DNA from: Thermococcus siculi
GTDB lineage: Archaea > Methanobacteriota_B > Thermococci > Thermococcales > Thermococcaceae
Assembly: GCF_002214505.1 (NCBI RefSeq)
Contig: NZ_CP015103.1
Coordinates: 1,965,168 to 2,029,167, forward strand
Reading direction: 5' to 3'
Length of the DNA: 64,000 bases
The translations under genes were made by a program, and so were the position numbers. Below, one piece after another: positions 1 through 8,971 of this stretch; within the stretch, counting starts at the first letter, position 1, and each line of letters begins with the position of its first letter. Below the pieces are notes generated by a model. It did not search any database. It saw only the letters and a program-made list of their open reading frames with translations, and was not told the DNA's origin.

Positions 1-90
1 AGCATTTTGACCCCTAAACACATTGAGAACCGGGCGTTAAAACACTTGCGCGGGAAAAGTGATGGAGAACGGGATAGAAAAGAAGAGGGT

Positions 91-1484
91 TCACTCCCTC
101 TTCTGCCTCTTCTTCCAGTTGCTCCACTTGTAGAGCGCAGCGAGGGACTTGATGGCCCTCTCCGGCTCGGGGTAGGCCGGAATGCCCTCCTCGTTGAGCA
201 TGTCGATGGCTTCCTTGGCCTCTATGCCGCCGACGATGGCAACCACGAGCGGCTTCTTCCTTCCGCTCTCGTTGTACTCGCGGATGACTATCTTAGCGAG
301 GTCTCTCGGGTCGAGGACGGCGGTCTGGCAGTAGAGCACCGCTATGGCGTGCATGTTCGGGTTGGCGAGGGCATCGCGAACGGCTCCCTCGTAGCTCTCG
401 GCACCGGCCATACCGGTGAGGTCGACCGGGTTCTTGTAGCTTCCGAAGGGCGGCATGTGGTTGGCGAAGACCTTGAGGTCCTCGAGGTTGTCGTAGAGGT
501 GGAGGCCCTCCTCCTCGGCGGCGTCGGTGGCCATAACGCCGATTCCACCGCCGTTGGTGAGGATGACGACGTTCTCTCCCTCCGGCTCCGGAAGGTTGCT
601 GAGGGTCCTGGCCCAGTCGAAGGCCTCTCCGATGGTTAAAGCACGGAGAACGCCGCTCTGCTTGAAGGCGGCGGTGTAGATGCTGTCGGCACCGGCGAGT
701 GAACCGGTGTGGCTTGCGGCGGCCTTGGCACCGCGCTCGCTCCTTCCGGCCTTGATGACTATAATCGGCTTCTCCATGCTGACGTCCCTGGCGACCTCCA
801 TGAACTTCCTTCCGTCCTTCACACCCTCCATGTAGATGAGGATGGCCTTGGTGTTCTCATCGGTCTTGAGGTACTCGAGCAGGTCGGCGTCGTCTATGTC
901 GCTCTTGTTTCCGATGCTGACAACCGCCGAGAGGCCGACCTTCTCAACGATGGTCCAGCCCATGAGGGCTATTCCAAGGGCACCGCTCTGGCTGATGAGG
1001 GCGAGTTGCCCGGCATGACGTCGGTGGGGCCGAAGGTGGCGTTGAGCTTCTCAGGGGTGTAAACGACGCCGAAGATGTTCGGGCCGAGTATCCTCATCCC
1101 GTACTTGTGGGCGGTCTCGACGAGCTGCTGCTCGACCTTCTTGCCCTCTTCACCCAGCTCGCCGAAGCCGGAGCTTATGATCGGGAGAACCTTAACTCCC
1201 TTCTTTCCGCACTCCTCGACGACCCCCGGAACGAACTTGGCCGGGACGACTATAACGGCCATATCAACCTCGTCCGGAACGTCGAGGATGCTCTTGTAGG
1301 ACTTGAACTTCTTTCCGTTTATCTCAATCTCGACCCCTTTGATGTTGATGGGGTATATCTTGCCCTCGTAGCCGTACTCCACGAGGTTTTTCATGACGGC
1401 GTAGCCTATCTTGCCCGGTTTCTCCGAAGCGCCGATGACGGCGATGCTCTTCGGCCTGAAAAGCGCCTCAAGGTTCCTGTCCAT
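91..1484 (-). pseudogene. acdA: ADP-forming acetate--CoA ligase alpha subunit, interrupted by a 1-nt frameshift
   Basis: Alpha subunit of the archaeal ADP-forming acetyl-CoA synthetase, which conserves the energy of acyl-CoA as ATP at the end of sugar and peptide fermentation. The N-terminal CoA-binding Rossmann part (SIAVIGASEKPGKIGYA) lies at 1484-1006. The ligase part with the phospho-His loop (AAASHTGSLAG) and a Gly-rich segment (TNGGGIGVMATDAAEEEG) lies at 1005-91. Around 1005-1006 the minus strand reads GGCAACTCG where relatives would read GGCAA, one further base, CTCG. Restoring one base joins both halves into a 464-residue protein, the normal family length. The start is ATG 1484 behind GAGGTGAT; a TATA-like AGTTATAA lies upstream near 1545. 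The beta subunit is not in the window. I see the frameshift directly; whether it is biological or a sequencing error cannot be decided here. Confidence 0.85.
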
Positions 1485-1682
1485 TTCGATCACCTCACTT
1501 CGATGAGAGTTACATTTTCACGTCCATAAAATAGGTTATAACTTTTCCCTTCTCGTTTTGACGATGGGAGGCTCGACGGACGTTAAAAGAACCAATGGTT
1601 GGACACCCAATATTAACGATCCCTCTAAACCCTCAAAAGCCTTATTAACATCAAAAGCGAGAGTGTATGCAGGTGCCCGCAA

Positions 1683-2153
1683 GTGAGAGAGAACCCCACC
1701 AAAATCGAGATGAAGATTCTGAGGGCACTCAGCGCCACCTTCGACCTCGTTGTCATAATCCTCGGGGCACTGACCATGCTCTACGTTATGAGGATGCTCT
1801 GGGACTTCGCCGTTGAGGCAATCGGAAAACGCACCACCCCCGAGGAGGCCCTGCACGCCATAGTACTCGTTCTCATCTTCCTGGAGATATTCGAGATAAT
1901 CTCGATGTACGTCCGATACCACCACGTTCCGATGAAGAACGTCGTCGAGATAGGTGTCCTGGCGCTCGTTAAGGAACTCCTGGTGACACTGGACCTCAAA
2001 GACCTCGGCTGGCAGATGCTGGTGGCGATAGCGATTCTGATAGCTGCTATGGGCTGGGTGTACACGAGGGAGCGGCAGAGGGAGGATGCCCGCCAGAGGT
2101 TTATGATAGAACACAACATCAAAGAGACCGACCAGCAGGCCGAGGCAGACTGA
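1683..2153 (+). CDS. PsiE-like small integral membrane protein
   Basis: A 156-residue protein resembling the phosphate-starvation-inducible PsiE family, whose biochemical role is unknown. Four hydrophobic segments are visible at about residues 20-40, 58-78, 88-103 and 110-128, followed by a charged, presumably cytoplasmic tail rich in Arg, Glu and Gln. The GTG start at 1683 was chosen because AGGTG (1671-1675) lies eight bases upstream and a TATA-like CTTATTAAC lies at about 1640-1649. It is divergent from the acetyl-CoA synthetase gene and ends 62 bases before FEN-1. The family call rests on overall pattern (membrane topology and the [17 protein letters not shown] stretch). Function is not established. 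Confidence 0.65.
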   Translation: MRENPTKIEMKILRALSATFDLVVIILGALTMLYVMRMLWDFAVEAIGKRTTPEEALHAIVLVLIFLEIFEIISMYVRYHHVPMKNVVEIGVLALVKELLVTLDLKDLGWQMLVAIAILIAAMGWVYTRERQREDARQRFMIEHNIKETDQQAEAD

Positions 2154-2215
2154 CCGCCCGAAGGGAGGCAAACCCTAAATACTCCCTCTTCCAATCTCTT
2201 CTTCAGGTGGTGACC

Positions 2216-3241
2216 ATGGGCGTACAGATTGGAGAGCTGGTTCCAAGGAGGGAGATAGAGATACAGAACCTCTACGGGAGAAAGGTTGCCATAGACGCCT
2301 TCAATGCAATGTACCAGTTTCTCTCAACCATAAGGCAGCGCGATGGAACCCCCCTGATGGACTCACGGGGAAGGATAACCTCCCACCTAAGCGGCTTCTT
2401 CTACAGGACGATAAACCTGATGGAGGCCGGGATAAAGCCCGCCTACGTCTTCGACGGCAAACCTCCCGAGTTCAAGAGGAAGGAGATAGAAAAGCGCCGC
2501 GAGGCCAGGGAAGAGGCCGAGGAGAAGTGGCACGAGGCCCTTGAAAGGGGTGACCTGGAGGAGGCAAAGAAGTACGCCATGAGGGCGACGCGCGTCAATG
2601 AGCAGCTCATAAACGACGCCAAAAGACTCCTTGAGCTGATGGGCATTCCCGTCGTGCAGGCCCCGAGCGAGGGAGAGGCCCAGGCAGCCCATATGGCCGC
2701 CAGAAAGAGGGCCTATGCCTCGGCGAGCCAGGATTACGATTCTCTGCTCTTTGGAGCACCAAAGCTCGTGAGGAACCTGACCATAACGGGGAGGAGGAAG
2801 CTCCCCGGGAAGAACGTCTACGTCGAGGTGAGGCCCGAACTCGTAGTCCTGGAGGAGGTTTTAAAGGAACTCGGCATAGACAGGGAGAAGCTCATCGAGA
2901 TGGCCATTCTGGTTGGAACAGACTACAACCCGGGTGGGGTAAAGGGAATCGGACCGAAGAAGGCCCTAACGATAGTCAAGCGCTCCAAGGATCCGCTCAA
3001 GAAGTACAACAAGGACAGCGAGGTAGACCTCTACGCGATAAAGGAGTTCTTCCTCAACCCACCAGTCACCGACGACTACGAGCTGAAGTGGCGCGAGCCG
3101 GACGAGGAGGGCATCTTAAAGTTCCTCTGCGACGAGCACGACTTCAGCGAAGAACGCGTTAAGAACGGACTTGAGAGGCTGAAGAAGGCGGTGAAGAGCG
3201 GAAAGCAGAAAACACTCGAGAGTTGGTTTGGAAGGGGGTGA
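2216..3241 (+). CDS. fen: Flap endonuclease 1 (FEN-1/XPG family)
   Basis: Structure-specific nuclease that removes 5' flaps during Okazaki-fragment maturation and base-excision repair. The protein has 341 residues, close to other archaeal FEN-1 proteins. Metal-binding acidic residues are visible in the N domain ([22 protein letters not shown]) and I domain ([23 protein letters not shown]). The helix-hairpin-helix [10 protein letters not shown] follows, and the extreme C terminus KQKTLESWF is a PCNA-interacting peptide. An in-frame GTG at 2207 exists, but ATG 2216 follows GGTGGTGA at proper spacing and matches the family N terminus [13 protein letters not shown]-like CCCTAAATAC lies at about 2172-2181. 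It is convergent with the TFB gene. Confidence 0.97.
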   Translation: MGVQIGELVPRREIEIQNLYGRKVAIDAFNAMYQFLSTIRQRDGTPLMDSRGRITSHLSGFFYRTINLMEAGIKPAYVFDGKPPEFKRKEIEKRREAREEAEEKWHEALERGDLEEAKKYAMRATRVNEQLINDAKRLLELMGIPVVQAPSEGEAQAAHMAARKRAYASASQDYDSLLFGAPKLVRNLTITGRRKLPGKNVYVEVRPELVVLEEVLKELGIDREKLIEMAILVGTDYNPGGVKGIGPKKALTIVKRSKDPLKKYNKDSEVDLYAIKEFFLNPPVTDDYELKWREPDEEGILKFLCDEHDFSEERVKNGLERLKKAVKSGKQKTLESWFGRG

Positions 3242-3262
3242 ACCCCCGATTTTCAGACTTTA

Positions 3263-4162
3263 TCAGACGGGTATCTTGAGGTTGAGCTTGTCGACAAGCT
3301 CCTTGTAGCGGTTCCTGACGGTGACCTCCGTAACGCGCGCGACCTCGGCCACTTCCCTCTGGGTTCTCTTCTCGTCCTCCAGGAGGCCCGCTATGTAGAG
3401 TGCGGCGGCAACCAAACCGGCCGGACTCTTTCCGCTCGTGAGGCCCTTGTCGTAGGCCTCGTCGAGTATGGCTATGGCCCTCCTCCGGACCCTCTCGCTC
3501 AGACCCAGCTCGTCCGCGAACTTGTTGACGTAGTCAGTCGGCTTGACGAAGAGCTTCTTTGGAGTGAGGTTAAGGTTCCTTGCTATGAAGCGGAAGCTCC
3601 GCCCTATCTCCTTCTTGTCGACGCGCGATATGTCGGCTATCTCGTCCAGCGTCCTCGGAACCTTGAGGAGCCTGCAGGCGGCGTAGACGCAGGCCGCTAT
3701 GACGCTCTCTATGGAGCGGCCCCTTATGAGACCCTTTCTAACGGCCTCGCGGTAGAGCCTTGCTGCCTCCTCCTCAACGTGCCTGGGGAGGCTGAGCTGG
3801 GAGGCGATCCTGTCCAGCTCGCTGAGGGCGAAGGCGAGGTTTCTTTCAGCGGCATCGCTGACCCTCAAACGGGACTGCCACTTCCTCAGGCGGTACATCT
3901 TCTCACGCATTAGACCAGAAAGATTCCTGTCGATTCCGATATCGGTTGAGAGACCCTTATCGTGAAGGAGAATGCTCTCCGGGGCGCCAACGCGCGCCCT
4001 CTTCTCCCTCTGGCTCGCGTCGAAGGCCCTCCACTCCGGACCCATATCGATGACGTTCTCCTCGATGACGTAACCGCAAACCTTACAGATAACCTCTCCC
4101 CTACCCGGATCGTAGATGAACTCGGTCGAGCCACACACCGGGCAAACCCTACGATTGCTCAC
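3263..4162 (-). CDS. tfb: Transcription initiation factor B (TFB/TFIIB)
   Basis: General transcription factor that binds the TBP-TATA complex and the BRE element and recruits archaeal RNA polymerase. The 299-residue protein starts with a zinc ribbon (CPVCGSTEF near residue 7 and CKVCGYVI near 26). It continues through the B-finger/reader segment (GPEWRAFDASQREKRARVG) and two cyclin repeats (about 110-195 and 205-299). A recognition helix (REVAEVARVTEVTVRNRYKE) closes the second repeat. Thermococcales often have two TFB paralogues and I cannot say from this window which one this is. A GGAGTGAG ribosome binding site precedes the ATG. Confidence 0.96.
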   Translation of the reverse strand: MSNRRVCPVCGSTEFIYDPGRGEVICKVCGYVIEENVIDMGPEWRAFDASQREKRARVGAPESILLHDKGLSTDIGIDRNLSGLMREKMYRLRKWQSRLRVSDAAERNLAFALSELDRIASQLSLPRHVEEEAARLYREAVRKGLIRGRSIESVIAACVYAACRLLKVPRTLDEIADISRVDKKEIGRSFRFIARNLNLTPKKLFVKPTDYVNKFADELGLSERVRRRAIAILDEAYDKGLTSGKSPAGLVAAALYIAGLLEDEKRTQREVAEVARVTEVTVRNRYKELVDKLNLKIPV

Positions 4163-4200
4163 TCCAACACCCCCAACCGGCCGGCTATTTTATATAGCCC

Positions 4201-4479
4201 TTATAAACCTTCGCCTTTTTTAACCACGTAGCGGAGTAACCACGCGATGTCCTCACGCTTGAAGGTTATCTTCTCCAGAACCCGAACGTCCCAGTCGTCC
4301 TCAACCACGTTGGCGTATATCCAGAGGAAGACCGGGTCATCGTCGGTACCGACATGGAGGTTGCGGTAGAGTATGTCCGCGGTTCCGTCCTTGTTCTTTT
4401 TCACGGAGATTGCCTTCCAGGTGTCGAGACTGACCTCTCCCTTTTCGTTGAGGATCTCCACTATCTCCCTGGCGTCCAT
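4201..4479 (-). CDS. Conserved small hypothetical protein
   Basis: A 92-residue acidic protein that I cannot name with certainty. It appears to be a single mixed alpha/beta domain with several Trp and aromatic residues (TWKAISVKK, VFLWIYANVVEDDWDV, EDIAWLLRYVVKKGEG). There is no signal peptide, membrane segment, metal motif or known catalytic motif. It lies directly downstream of the PDCD5-like gene on the same strand (15-nt gap) and upstream of TFB, so it is probably cotranscribed with the former. An AGGTGAA ribosome binding site precedes the ATG. The coding status is supported by frame length, strand context and composition; the function is unknown. Confidence 0.75.
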   Translation of the reverse strand: MDAREIVEILNEKGEVSLDTWKAISVKKNKDGTADILYRNLHVGTDDDPVFLWIYANVVEDDWDVRVLEKITFKREDIAWLLRYVVKKGEGL

Positions 4480-4494
4480 GGATTCACCTTCTCG

Positions 4495-4833
4495 CTACCA
4501 CTTGATGTTGAAGTCGCGCCGGGTTCTCTCGTCTATCTGTGCCAGAATCCTCTTCAGCTTGGCGTCGTCTATTGGCTCGCGTATCTGGCCCGCCTGGTAG
4601 AGCTGAACCAGAACGAGCTGAACCTGCCTCGCGAGCTCGGGCCTGACGAGCTTAACCCTTCCGAGCCTCTCCCTGGCCTCTGGAGTGAGAATCCTCCTCA
4701 TTATAGCGTCGAGCTGGGCCTCAAGCTCCATTTCCTGCCTCATAGCCTCCTCCTGGGCCTTCTGCTGCTCGAGGTACTTCTTCTGAAGCTCCATGAGCTT
4801 CCTCTTCCTGATCTCCTCAATGTCCTCGGCCAT
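4495..4833 (-). CDS. PDCD5/TFAR19-family DNA-binding protein
   Basis: The 112-residue protein belongs to the PDCD5 family of small, basic, helical proteins. Archaeal members bind DNA in vitro and are encoded in the S19e-L39e-L31e-aIF6 ribosomal cluster. A long N-terminal charged helix (EEIRKRKLMELQKKYLEQQ) leads into a three-helix core (LTPEARERLGRVKLVRPE through LKRILAQIDERTRRDF). A longer reading frame to 4917 exists, but ATG 4833 is preceded by GGAGGTGAG and matches the family N terminus. S19e lies further upstream on the same strand, separated by an AT-rich two-gene insertion at 4893-6841. Confidence 0.9.
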   Translation of the reverse strand: MAEDIEEIRKRKLMELQKKYLEQQKAQEEAMRQEMELEAQLDAIMRRILTPEARERLGRVKLVRPELARQVQLVLVQLYQAGQIREPIDDAKLKRILAQIDERTRRDFNIKW

Positions 4834-4892
4834 GGCCCTCACCTCCGGGTTAAGATTGGGACTGGGGTTAAAAGGCTTTGCGTTCCAAGGGT

Positions 4893-5885
4893 TTACCTTT
4901 TCTTCACTGCCCACCATACGAGAATTCCCGCCCCGAGGAATGCCACGGTAAACCCCACAAGTCCTATGACGTTTTTAGACGGTTCAGAAACGTTGGAACA
5001 TTGGGGATAGACGAAACTGACCTGCTCAGTCCAAGAAACCGACGGCCACGTATAGGCGGGCTCTATGAAAGTATACATCGTAAGATTCCCGCGACGATAG
5101 AAGAGCAGTGGGACCTCGGAGGGGTTCTCAATCGGGGTCAAGTTGCTGTTTAAGTGATGATCGGAAACGTAGTAGATGAGCACTCCACCGGCGACCGGAA
5201 CTGCGGCGAGATTCTCAACGCCTTGCAGGGGGTAGTATTCCTCCAGCTCCGTGAGGGGTATCTCATACCGCTCCCCATTACCCTCAACCACAAGGTTCTG
5301 AGAGGAGATACTGACATTGAACCTGGGCGGAACGTAAGAGACGTGCTCCTCTGCAGGTTCTTTTACCCTAAAGAAAGAAGATTTGGTAACGCGGTAAACT
5401 TCGAACGTCCCGTTGCGGTAAATGACGTAAACGTCCGGCGGGTTAAGTCTCACGCTTCCGAAACCCTGGTGGAGTTCACCCAGCGTGCGAACGCATTTCT
5501 CTCCAGGCAGGAACCAGAACAGATGGGTGCCGTTGAAGACGAGCCAGGCGTTGGGGGGCAGATCGGAGAAAGTCGAAGGTACAAAGGCAACGGGTATATC
5601 ATCAGCGCTTTCCGACCTTCCAACGTAGCTCAGGGAGGTGCCGTTGAAGTGGTAGATGTCAATCCACGCCGAGATTGGTGAGGGAAAACAGCACGGCTCG
5701 GCTCCCGGGCACTGGCATTGGTAGTCGTAGAGCCACCAAGTAACCAGCAGGAAGGCATCTTTACCGTTAGAAACGGCCTTTATAGAGTCCAGACGGAACT
5801 GCTGTGCACTAGCAAAAACATTAACAAAAAAGAGAATTGAAATTACAAGAGAGATCACAAAAAGCTTCTTTCTTTTCTTTTTCAT
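4893..5885 (-). CDS. Secreted protein with C-terminal membrane anchor
   Basis: A 330-residue predicted exported protein. A strongly basic n-region (MKKKRKK) and hydrophobic core (VISLVISILFFVNVFA) form a Sec signal peptide ending near AQQ. The ectodomain has a Cys cluster (YQCQCPGAEPCC) and several N-glycosylation sequons. The last 30 residues form a membrane segment with basic stop-transfer (VGFTVAFLGAGILVWWAVKKR). It lacks the Cys-Gly-Pro of the CGP-CTERM signal. Its second half resembles part of the protein at 10464-12374 (AVPVAGGVLIYYVSDHH versus AVPFRGGILLYLPSYG), so the two appear to be paralogues. ATG 5885 follows GTGGT, 2 nt after the upstream DUF4855 gene, so they form an operon. Function unknown. 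Confidence 0.75.
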   Translation of the reverse strand: MKKKRKKLFVISLVISILFFVNVFASAQQFRLDSIKAVSNGKDAFLLVTWWLYDYQCQCPGAEPCCFPSPISAWIDIYHFNGTSLSYVGRSESADDIPVAFVPSTFSDLPPNAWLVFNGTHLFWFLPGEKCVRTLGELHQGFGSVRLNPPDVYVIYRNGTFEVYRVTKSSFFRVKEPAEEHVSYVPPRFNVSISSQNLVVEGNGERYEIPLTELEEYYPLQGVENLAAVPVAGGVLIYYVSDHHLNSNLTPIENPSEVPLLFYRRGNLTMYTFIEPAYTWPSVSWTEQVSFVYPQCSNVSEPSKNVIGLVGFTVAFLGAGILVWWAVKKR

Positions 5886-5887
5886 TG

Positions 5888-6841
5888 TTACCACTTGGGA
5901 CATCTATTTCTAACAGTGTCAATAGCCTTTAAATTGGTACTAAAATAATACGCCCTGTTTGTCCATAATTTTCCTAGTGTATCGTACTGAGCATTAACGT
6001 AGTCACAGGCGTAATCAATACATGAGACCGAGTTTAGTGCTCTACAATTTTCATGACAGTAACTTCCATCACAGGAAGTTCCTGTAGGACAGTCCCTATT
6101 ATCTAAACATCGAATCCCCAAAACACCCCGATCAGCTTCGAGTTCAATTGAGACCGTTGGATAGTCAATGCTTTGTATCCACTGAAAAACATCTAGTAAG
6201 TTGGAATACTGGTAGGGGGCCCCATCACTCATGAATTGTTTCTGGTAATAATTAGGCTGACAGAAAACATAGTCAAAGTACCCATGATAGTGCTTAATGT
6301 CGGTATACTTTTCCAAATCACTAATAGTTCTCCCACCCAAGGATGGTATCCAGATGAGATCTAGTCCATAATCTCTACGAACATAATATGAGATACCTTC
6401 GATTAGATACCTACTAACTATCCCATCACCATATCCATATGTAAATTGTCCCGGCGCTTCCAAGCTCCAATAGAATCCTTTTAAGTTATTTCCCGCAGAA
6501 TCAACTACACCATCAATCCACCTCTGCCAGTAAGACCCATCAAAATTTCCGCTGACACTATCGCGAGGAATCTTCTTTCCAAATTGATAGAAATAGAATG
6601 GTATCGTTACATAGTATTCCATGTCAGCTATCGTGTCTTCAAGGAATCTTGCGAGCTGTTTTCCATCACTGTACCCATCTCCGGTATAATGCGATCTTTC
6701 TCCCTCACCGTCAAGTGCTACTAAATAGTCAAACCCTCTGATCTTGAAATCAAGTGCAGTGGCTTCTGAGGTTCCAACTTTCATTCTTGAAATATATTTA
6801 TTAGATTCCCACTCAAACCAAAACAAAGCGAAAGTTGACAT
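5888..6841 (-). CDS. DUF4855-like protein
   Basis: A 317-residue protein with features of the uncharacterised, possibly TIM-barrel glycosidase-like DUF4855 family: strand-like segments LKGFYWSLE, LDLIWIPSLGG and FDYVFCQPNYY. Near the C terminus is a compact Cys-rich stretch (CLDNRDCPTGTSCDGSYC), unusual for that family, which could be a small disulfide module. I see no clear signal peptide. ATG 6841 was chosen because GGAGGTGA stands just upstream; the frame is open to 6910. A TATA-like TTTTTAAG lies near 6890 and another (CTATAAATATT) near 6955. The gene is clearly more AT-rich than its ribosomal neighbours and sits between PDCD5 and S19e, so recent acquisition is likely. The family assignment is moderate. 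Confidence 0.6.
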   Translation of the reverse strand: MSTFALFWFEWESNKYISRMKVGTSEATALDFKIRGFDYLVALDGEGERSHYTGDGYSDGKQLARFLEDTIADMEYYVTIPFYFYQFGKKIPRDSVSGNFDGSYWQRWIDGVVDSAGNNLKGFYWSLEAPGQFTYGYGDGIVSRYLIEGISYYVRRDYGLDLIWIPSLGGRTISDLEKYTDIKHYHGYFDYVFCQPNYYQKQFMSDGAPYQYSNLLDVFQWIQSIDYPTVSIELEADRGVLGIRCLDNRDCPTGTSCDGSYCHENCRALNSVSCIDYACDYVNAQYDTLGKLWTNRAYYFSTNLKAIDTVRNRCPKW

Positions 6842-7000
6842 ATTTTCACCTCCGATCGTAGTTCTAAAATACATAGTGGCATTATCTCTTAAAAATCTTT
6901 TGATTGTCAATGTAAACAGATTACACCAAAAATCTCAAATAAAGACCCAACAATATTTATAGCGAGTTGACTAACAAGAGTTGAAAAATGGCCGAAGCCC

Positions 7001-7453
7001 TCAGTACTTCTTGAGCTCCGGAATCTGCTCCTCAAGCTCCTTCTTGAGCTCCGTTGCAATCTTGTCGAGGAAGCTCTGGCCCTGCGGGGTAACGATCCTT
7101 CCCTCGCCCGGAACCTTCTGGACGAAGCCAGCGGCCTCGAGCTGCTGGAGGGCCTTCCTTATGATGCTTCCTCCGGCCTTGTAGAAGTGCTCCGGGGCGT
7201 GACCGCGGTTCTTCCTGCCACCGTACCAGGTCCTGAGCCTCTCGATGCCGACCGGCCCGTCGACGTAGACCTTCCTGAAGACGCTGGCAACACGGTAGTA
7301 CCACCAGTCGTCCTGCTCCGGAATTCTCTCCTTGTGCCTTCCGGTCTTGACGAACGGGGCCCACTCGGGCGGCTTTATGGCCTCTATCTCCTTGAGCTTC
7401 TGGGCAACCCTCTCAACGAGCAAATCACCGGGAACGTCGTAAACAGTCGCCAT
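7001..7453 (-). CDS. rps19e: Ribosomal protein S19e
   Basis: Component of the archaeal and eukaryotic small ribosomal subunit, needed for late 18S/16S processing in eukaryotes. The 150-residue protein carries the typical N terminus [17 protein letters not shown]. The conserved core [18 protein letters not shown] and the [20 protein letters not shown] signature are also present, as is a winged-helix-like [13 protein letters not shown]. It overlaps nothing and lies 3 nt downstream of the YhbY-like gene on the same strand, so both are surely cotranscribed from the promoter near 7915. Confidence 0.97.
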   Translation of the reverse strand: MATVYDVPGDLLVERVAQKLKEIEAIKPPEWAPFVKTGRHKERIPEQDDWWYYRVASVFRKVYVDGPVGIERLRTWYGGRKNRGHAPEHFYKAGGSIIRKALQQLEAAGFVQKVPGEGRIVTPQGQSFLDKIATELKKELEEQIPELKKY

Positions 7454-7456
7454 CTT

Positions 7457-7873
7457 TCAATCCCTCCCCTTCTTGAATTTCCTCCTGAATTGAGCGATGT
7501 CGAGCTTGACTTTCTTAACGGGCCTCTCCTCCCGCTTTTCCTTCGAAAGCTCCTTTCTCTGGAGCTTCCTTAAATACTTTTCCCAACCTTCCCTCGGTCT
7601 GAACAATATAAACCTTTTGCCGCGCACGTCTATGAGTTCGCTGTCGGTCATCTCCGCGACCTTCTCGGCCAGGTCTCTCCTGTCGAGGCCGGTTGAGATG
7701 AGAGCACCCTTCCTTATCTCGACCTTCAGGATGCCGTCCTTCTCCAGCTGGGTGTTTATCTCCTCTATCACGCCCTCGTCAAGTCCCCTCTTACCTATCC
7801 AGGCTCGCGGGGGAATGTCGTAGTATCTCGCGCGTATGGCCCTTCTCACCTTTCCGGATAAGCGTTTCTCCAT
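7457..7873 (-). CDS. YhbY/CRM-domain RNA-binding protein
   Basis: A 138-residue protein of the CRM (YhbY) family, whose bacterial members associate with pre-50S ribosomes. The CRM fold occupies about residues 8-95 and includes the GKRGL loop (WIGKRGLDEGVIEEI) in place of the usual GxxG. The C-terminal third is highly basic (EKREERPVKKVKLDIAQFRRKFKKGRD) and probably binds rRNA. ATG 7873 follows GGGGTGAG; an upstream GTG at 7882 is part of that site. TATA-like CTTTATAAGG lies at about 7912-7921. It is the first gene of a unit with S19e. Confidence 0.88.
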   Translation of the reverse strand: MEKRLSGKVRRAIRARYYDIPPRAWIGKRGLDEGVIEEINTQLEKDGILKVEIRKGALISTGLDRRDLAEKVAEMTDSELIDVRGKRFILFRPREGWEKYLRKLQRKELSKEKREERPVKKVKLDIAQFRRKFKKGRD

Positions 7874-7999
7874 GCCTCTCACCCCTAAGCTTCTCGCGGT
7901 TTGCTGAAGGCCTTATAAAGGTTGGCCTTTTAAAGGTGTTGGCATCCTAAACTAGAAGAGCTGTGACATTAAGGAAATTCGAAAGGAAGAACCGGAGCC

Positions 8000-8188
8000 T
8001 CACTCCTCTTTCTCTTCCTCTTTCTTCTCTTCAGGCTTTTCCTCAGGCTTCTCCTCAACCTTTTCTTGAGTTTCCTGGGCCTCGGCCGCTTCCGCCTGGG
8101 CCTCCATCATCTCAGCGCGGCGTGCCTTCTTCCTTCCGCGCCTACCCTTAATCGCCTTGGCGGCGACAACCTTTCTTCCAATTCCCAT
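8000..8188 (-). CDS. Small charged protein with basic head and acidic tail
   Basis: A 62-residue protein with strikingly segregated charge. Residues 1-26 are basic (GRKVVAAKAIKGRRGRKKAR), and the rest is Ala/Gln-rich then almost purely Glu/Lys (KPEEKKEEEKEE). There is no domain I recognise. The head could contact RNA or DNA and the tail a protein, but that is inference. Evidence that it is a gene: a GGGTGAAAGG ribosome binding site in front of ATG 8188, a TATA-like ACCTTTAAGTAG at about 8225-8236, and placement among ribosomal genes. It is transcribed separately from the YhbY-S19e unit. Confidence 0.65.
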   Translation of the reverse strand: MGIGRKVVAAKAIKGRRGRKKARRAEMMEAQAEAAEAQETQEKVEEKPEEKPEEKKEEEKEE

Positions 8189-8340
8189 ATCCTTTCACCC
8201 AGATTCTAATAGTGACCATACTACTTAAAGGTTTGCATTCAAAATTTTTCGTGCACATTTTGAACCAATCAGGATGGGATTTCGGCTGCAAAATGGATAG
8301 GTTTTTATTGAAGGAAGCTGCACTGAGGGCGGGATGAAAG

Positions 8341-8943
8341 ATGCTGGTTCATCACCTCTACTCCGGTGGCAAAGACTCCAGCTTAGCCGCGTGGATTTTA
8401 ACCAGACTCGGCTACGAGGTCAGGCTTGTGACGGTGAGCTTTGGAACCCTCGATAACTGGCGCTTCGCGAGGGAGACAGCCGAGAGGCTCGGCTTCGAGC
8501 ACCGGGTCGTCTATCTACCGAGAGATATCCTTGAGAGGGCCGCCGATATGGCCATCAAAGACGGCCATCCCAACAACGCGATACAGTTCATCCACGAGAG
8601 GGCGCTGGAAGCCATAGCCTCACTGCCGGAAGTCGAGAGGGTCAGCGACGGAACCAGGAGGGACGACAGGGTTCCCTTCCTCGACCTACCGAGGGCCCGC
8701 TCCCTTGAGGATCGCTTTAAAGTCGCGTACATAAGGCCGCTTCTCGGCCTCGGCTACAAGACCATCAGAGAGCTTGTGGAAAAGCTCTTCGTCGTTGAAA
8801 TCAGGGAGAGCGAGGAGCTTGAGAAGAGCGATTACGAGGTCGAGCTGAGGCATCTGCTCAGGGAGAGGGGCATCGACCCGCTGGAGATATTCCCGAAGAG
8901 CCACCGCCAGTCCAGGGTTCTCGGCTGGAAGGAAGGACAGTAG
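8341..8943 (+). CDS. PP-loop ATPase-superfamily protein (COG2117-like)
   Basis: A 200-residue member of the adenine nucleotide alpha-hydrolase/PP-loop superfamily. The PP-loop YSGGKDSSLAAW stands at residues 7-18, followed by a typical beta-alpha fold and an Arg/Asp-rich mid segment (VSDGTRRDDRVPFLDLPRAR). PP-loop proteins activate substrates by adenylation, for example in tRNA thiolation; archaeal COG2117 proteins are linked to tRNA modification only by prediction. A TATA-like GGTTTTTATTG lies at about 8300-8310. It is the only plus-strand gene in this stretch and ends convergently 28 nt before the LX gene. Confidence 0.82.
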   Translation: MLVHHLYSGGKDSSLAAWILTRLGYEVRLVTVSFGTLDNWRFARETAERLGFEHRVVYLPRDILERAADMAIKDGHPNNAIQFIHERALEAIASLPEVERVSDGTRRDDRVPFLDLPRARSLEDRFKVAYIRPLLGLGYKTIRELVEKLFVVEIRESEELEKSDYEVELRHLLRERGIDPLEIFPKSHRQSRVLGWKEGQ

Positions 8944-8971
8944 AAGACTCGTGGAGAAATAGAATAAGGGA

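Noticed and set aside
7..639. Long plus-strand ORF opposite the acetyl-CoA synthetase gene
   Set aside because: It is the high-GC antisense shadow of a well-recognised gene. Many such ORFs in this window (for example 9415-10629, 19320-20093, 20553-21299, 31350-32606) were left out for the same reason.
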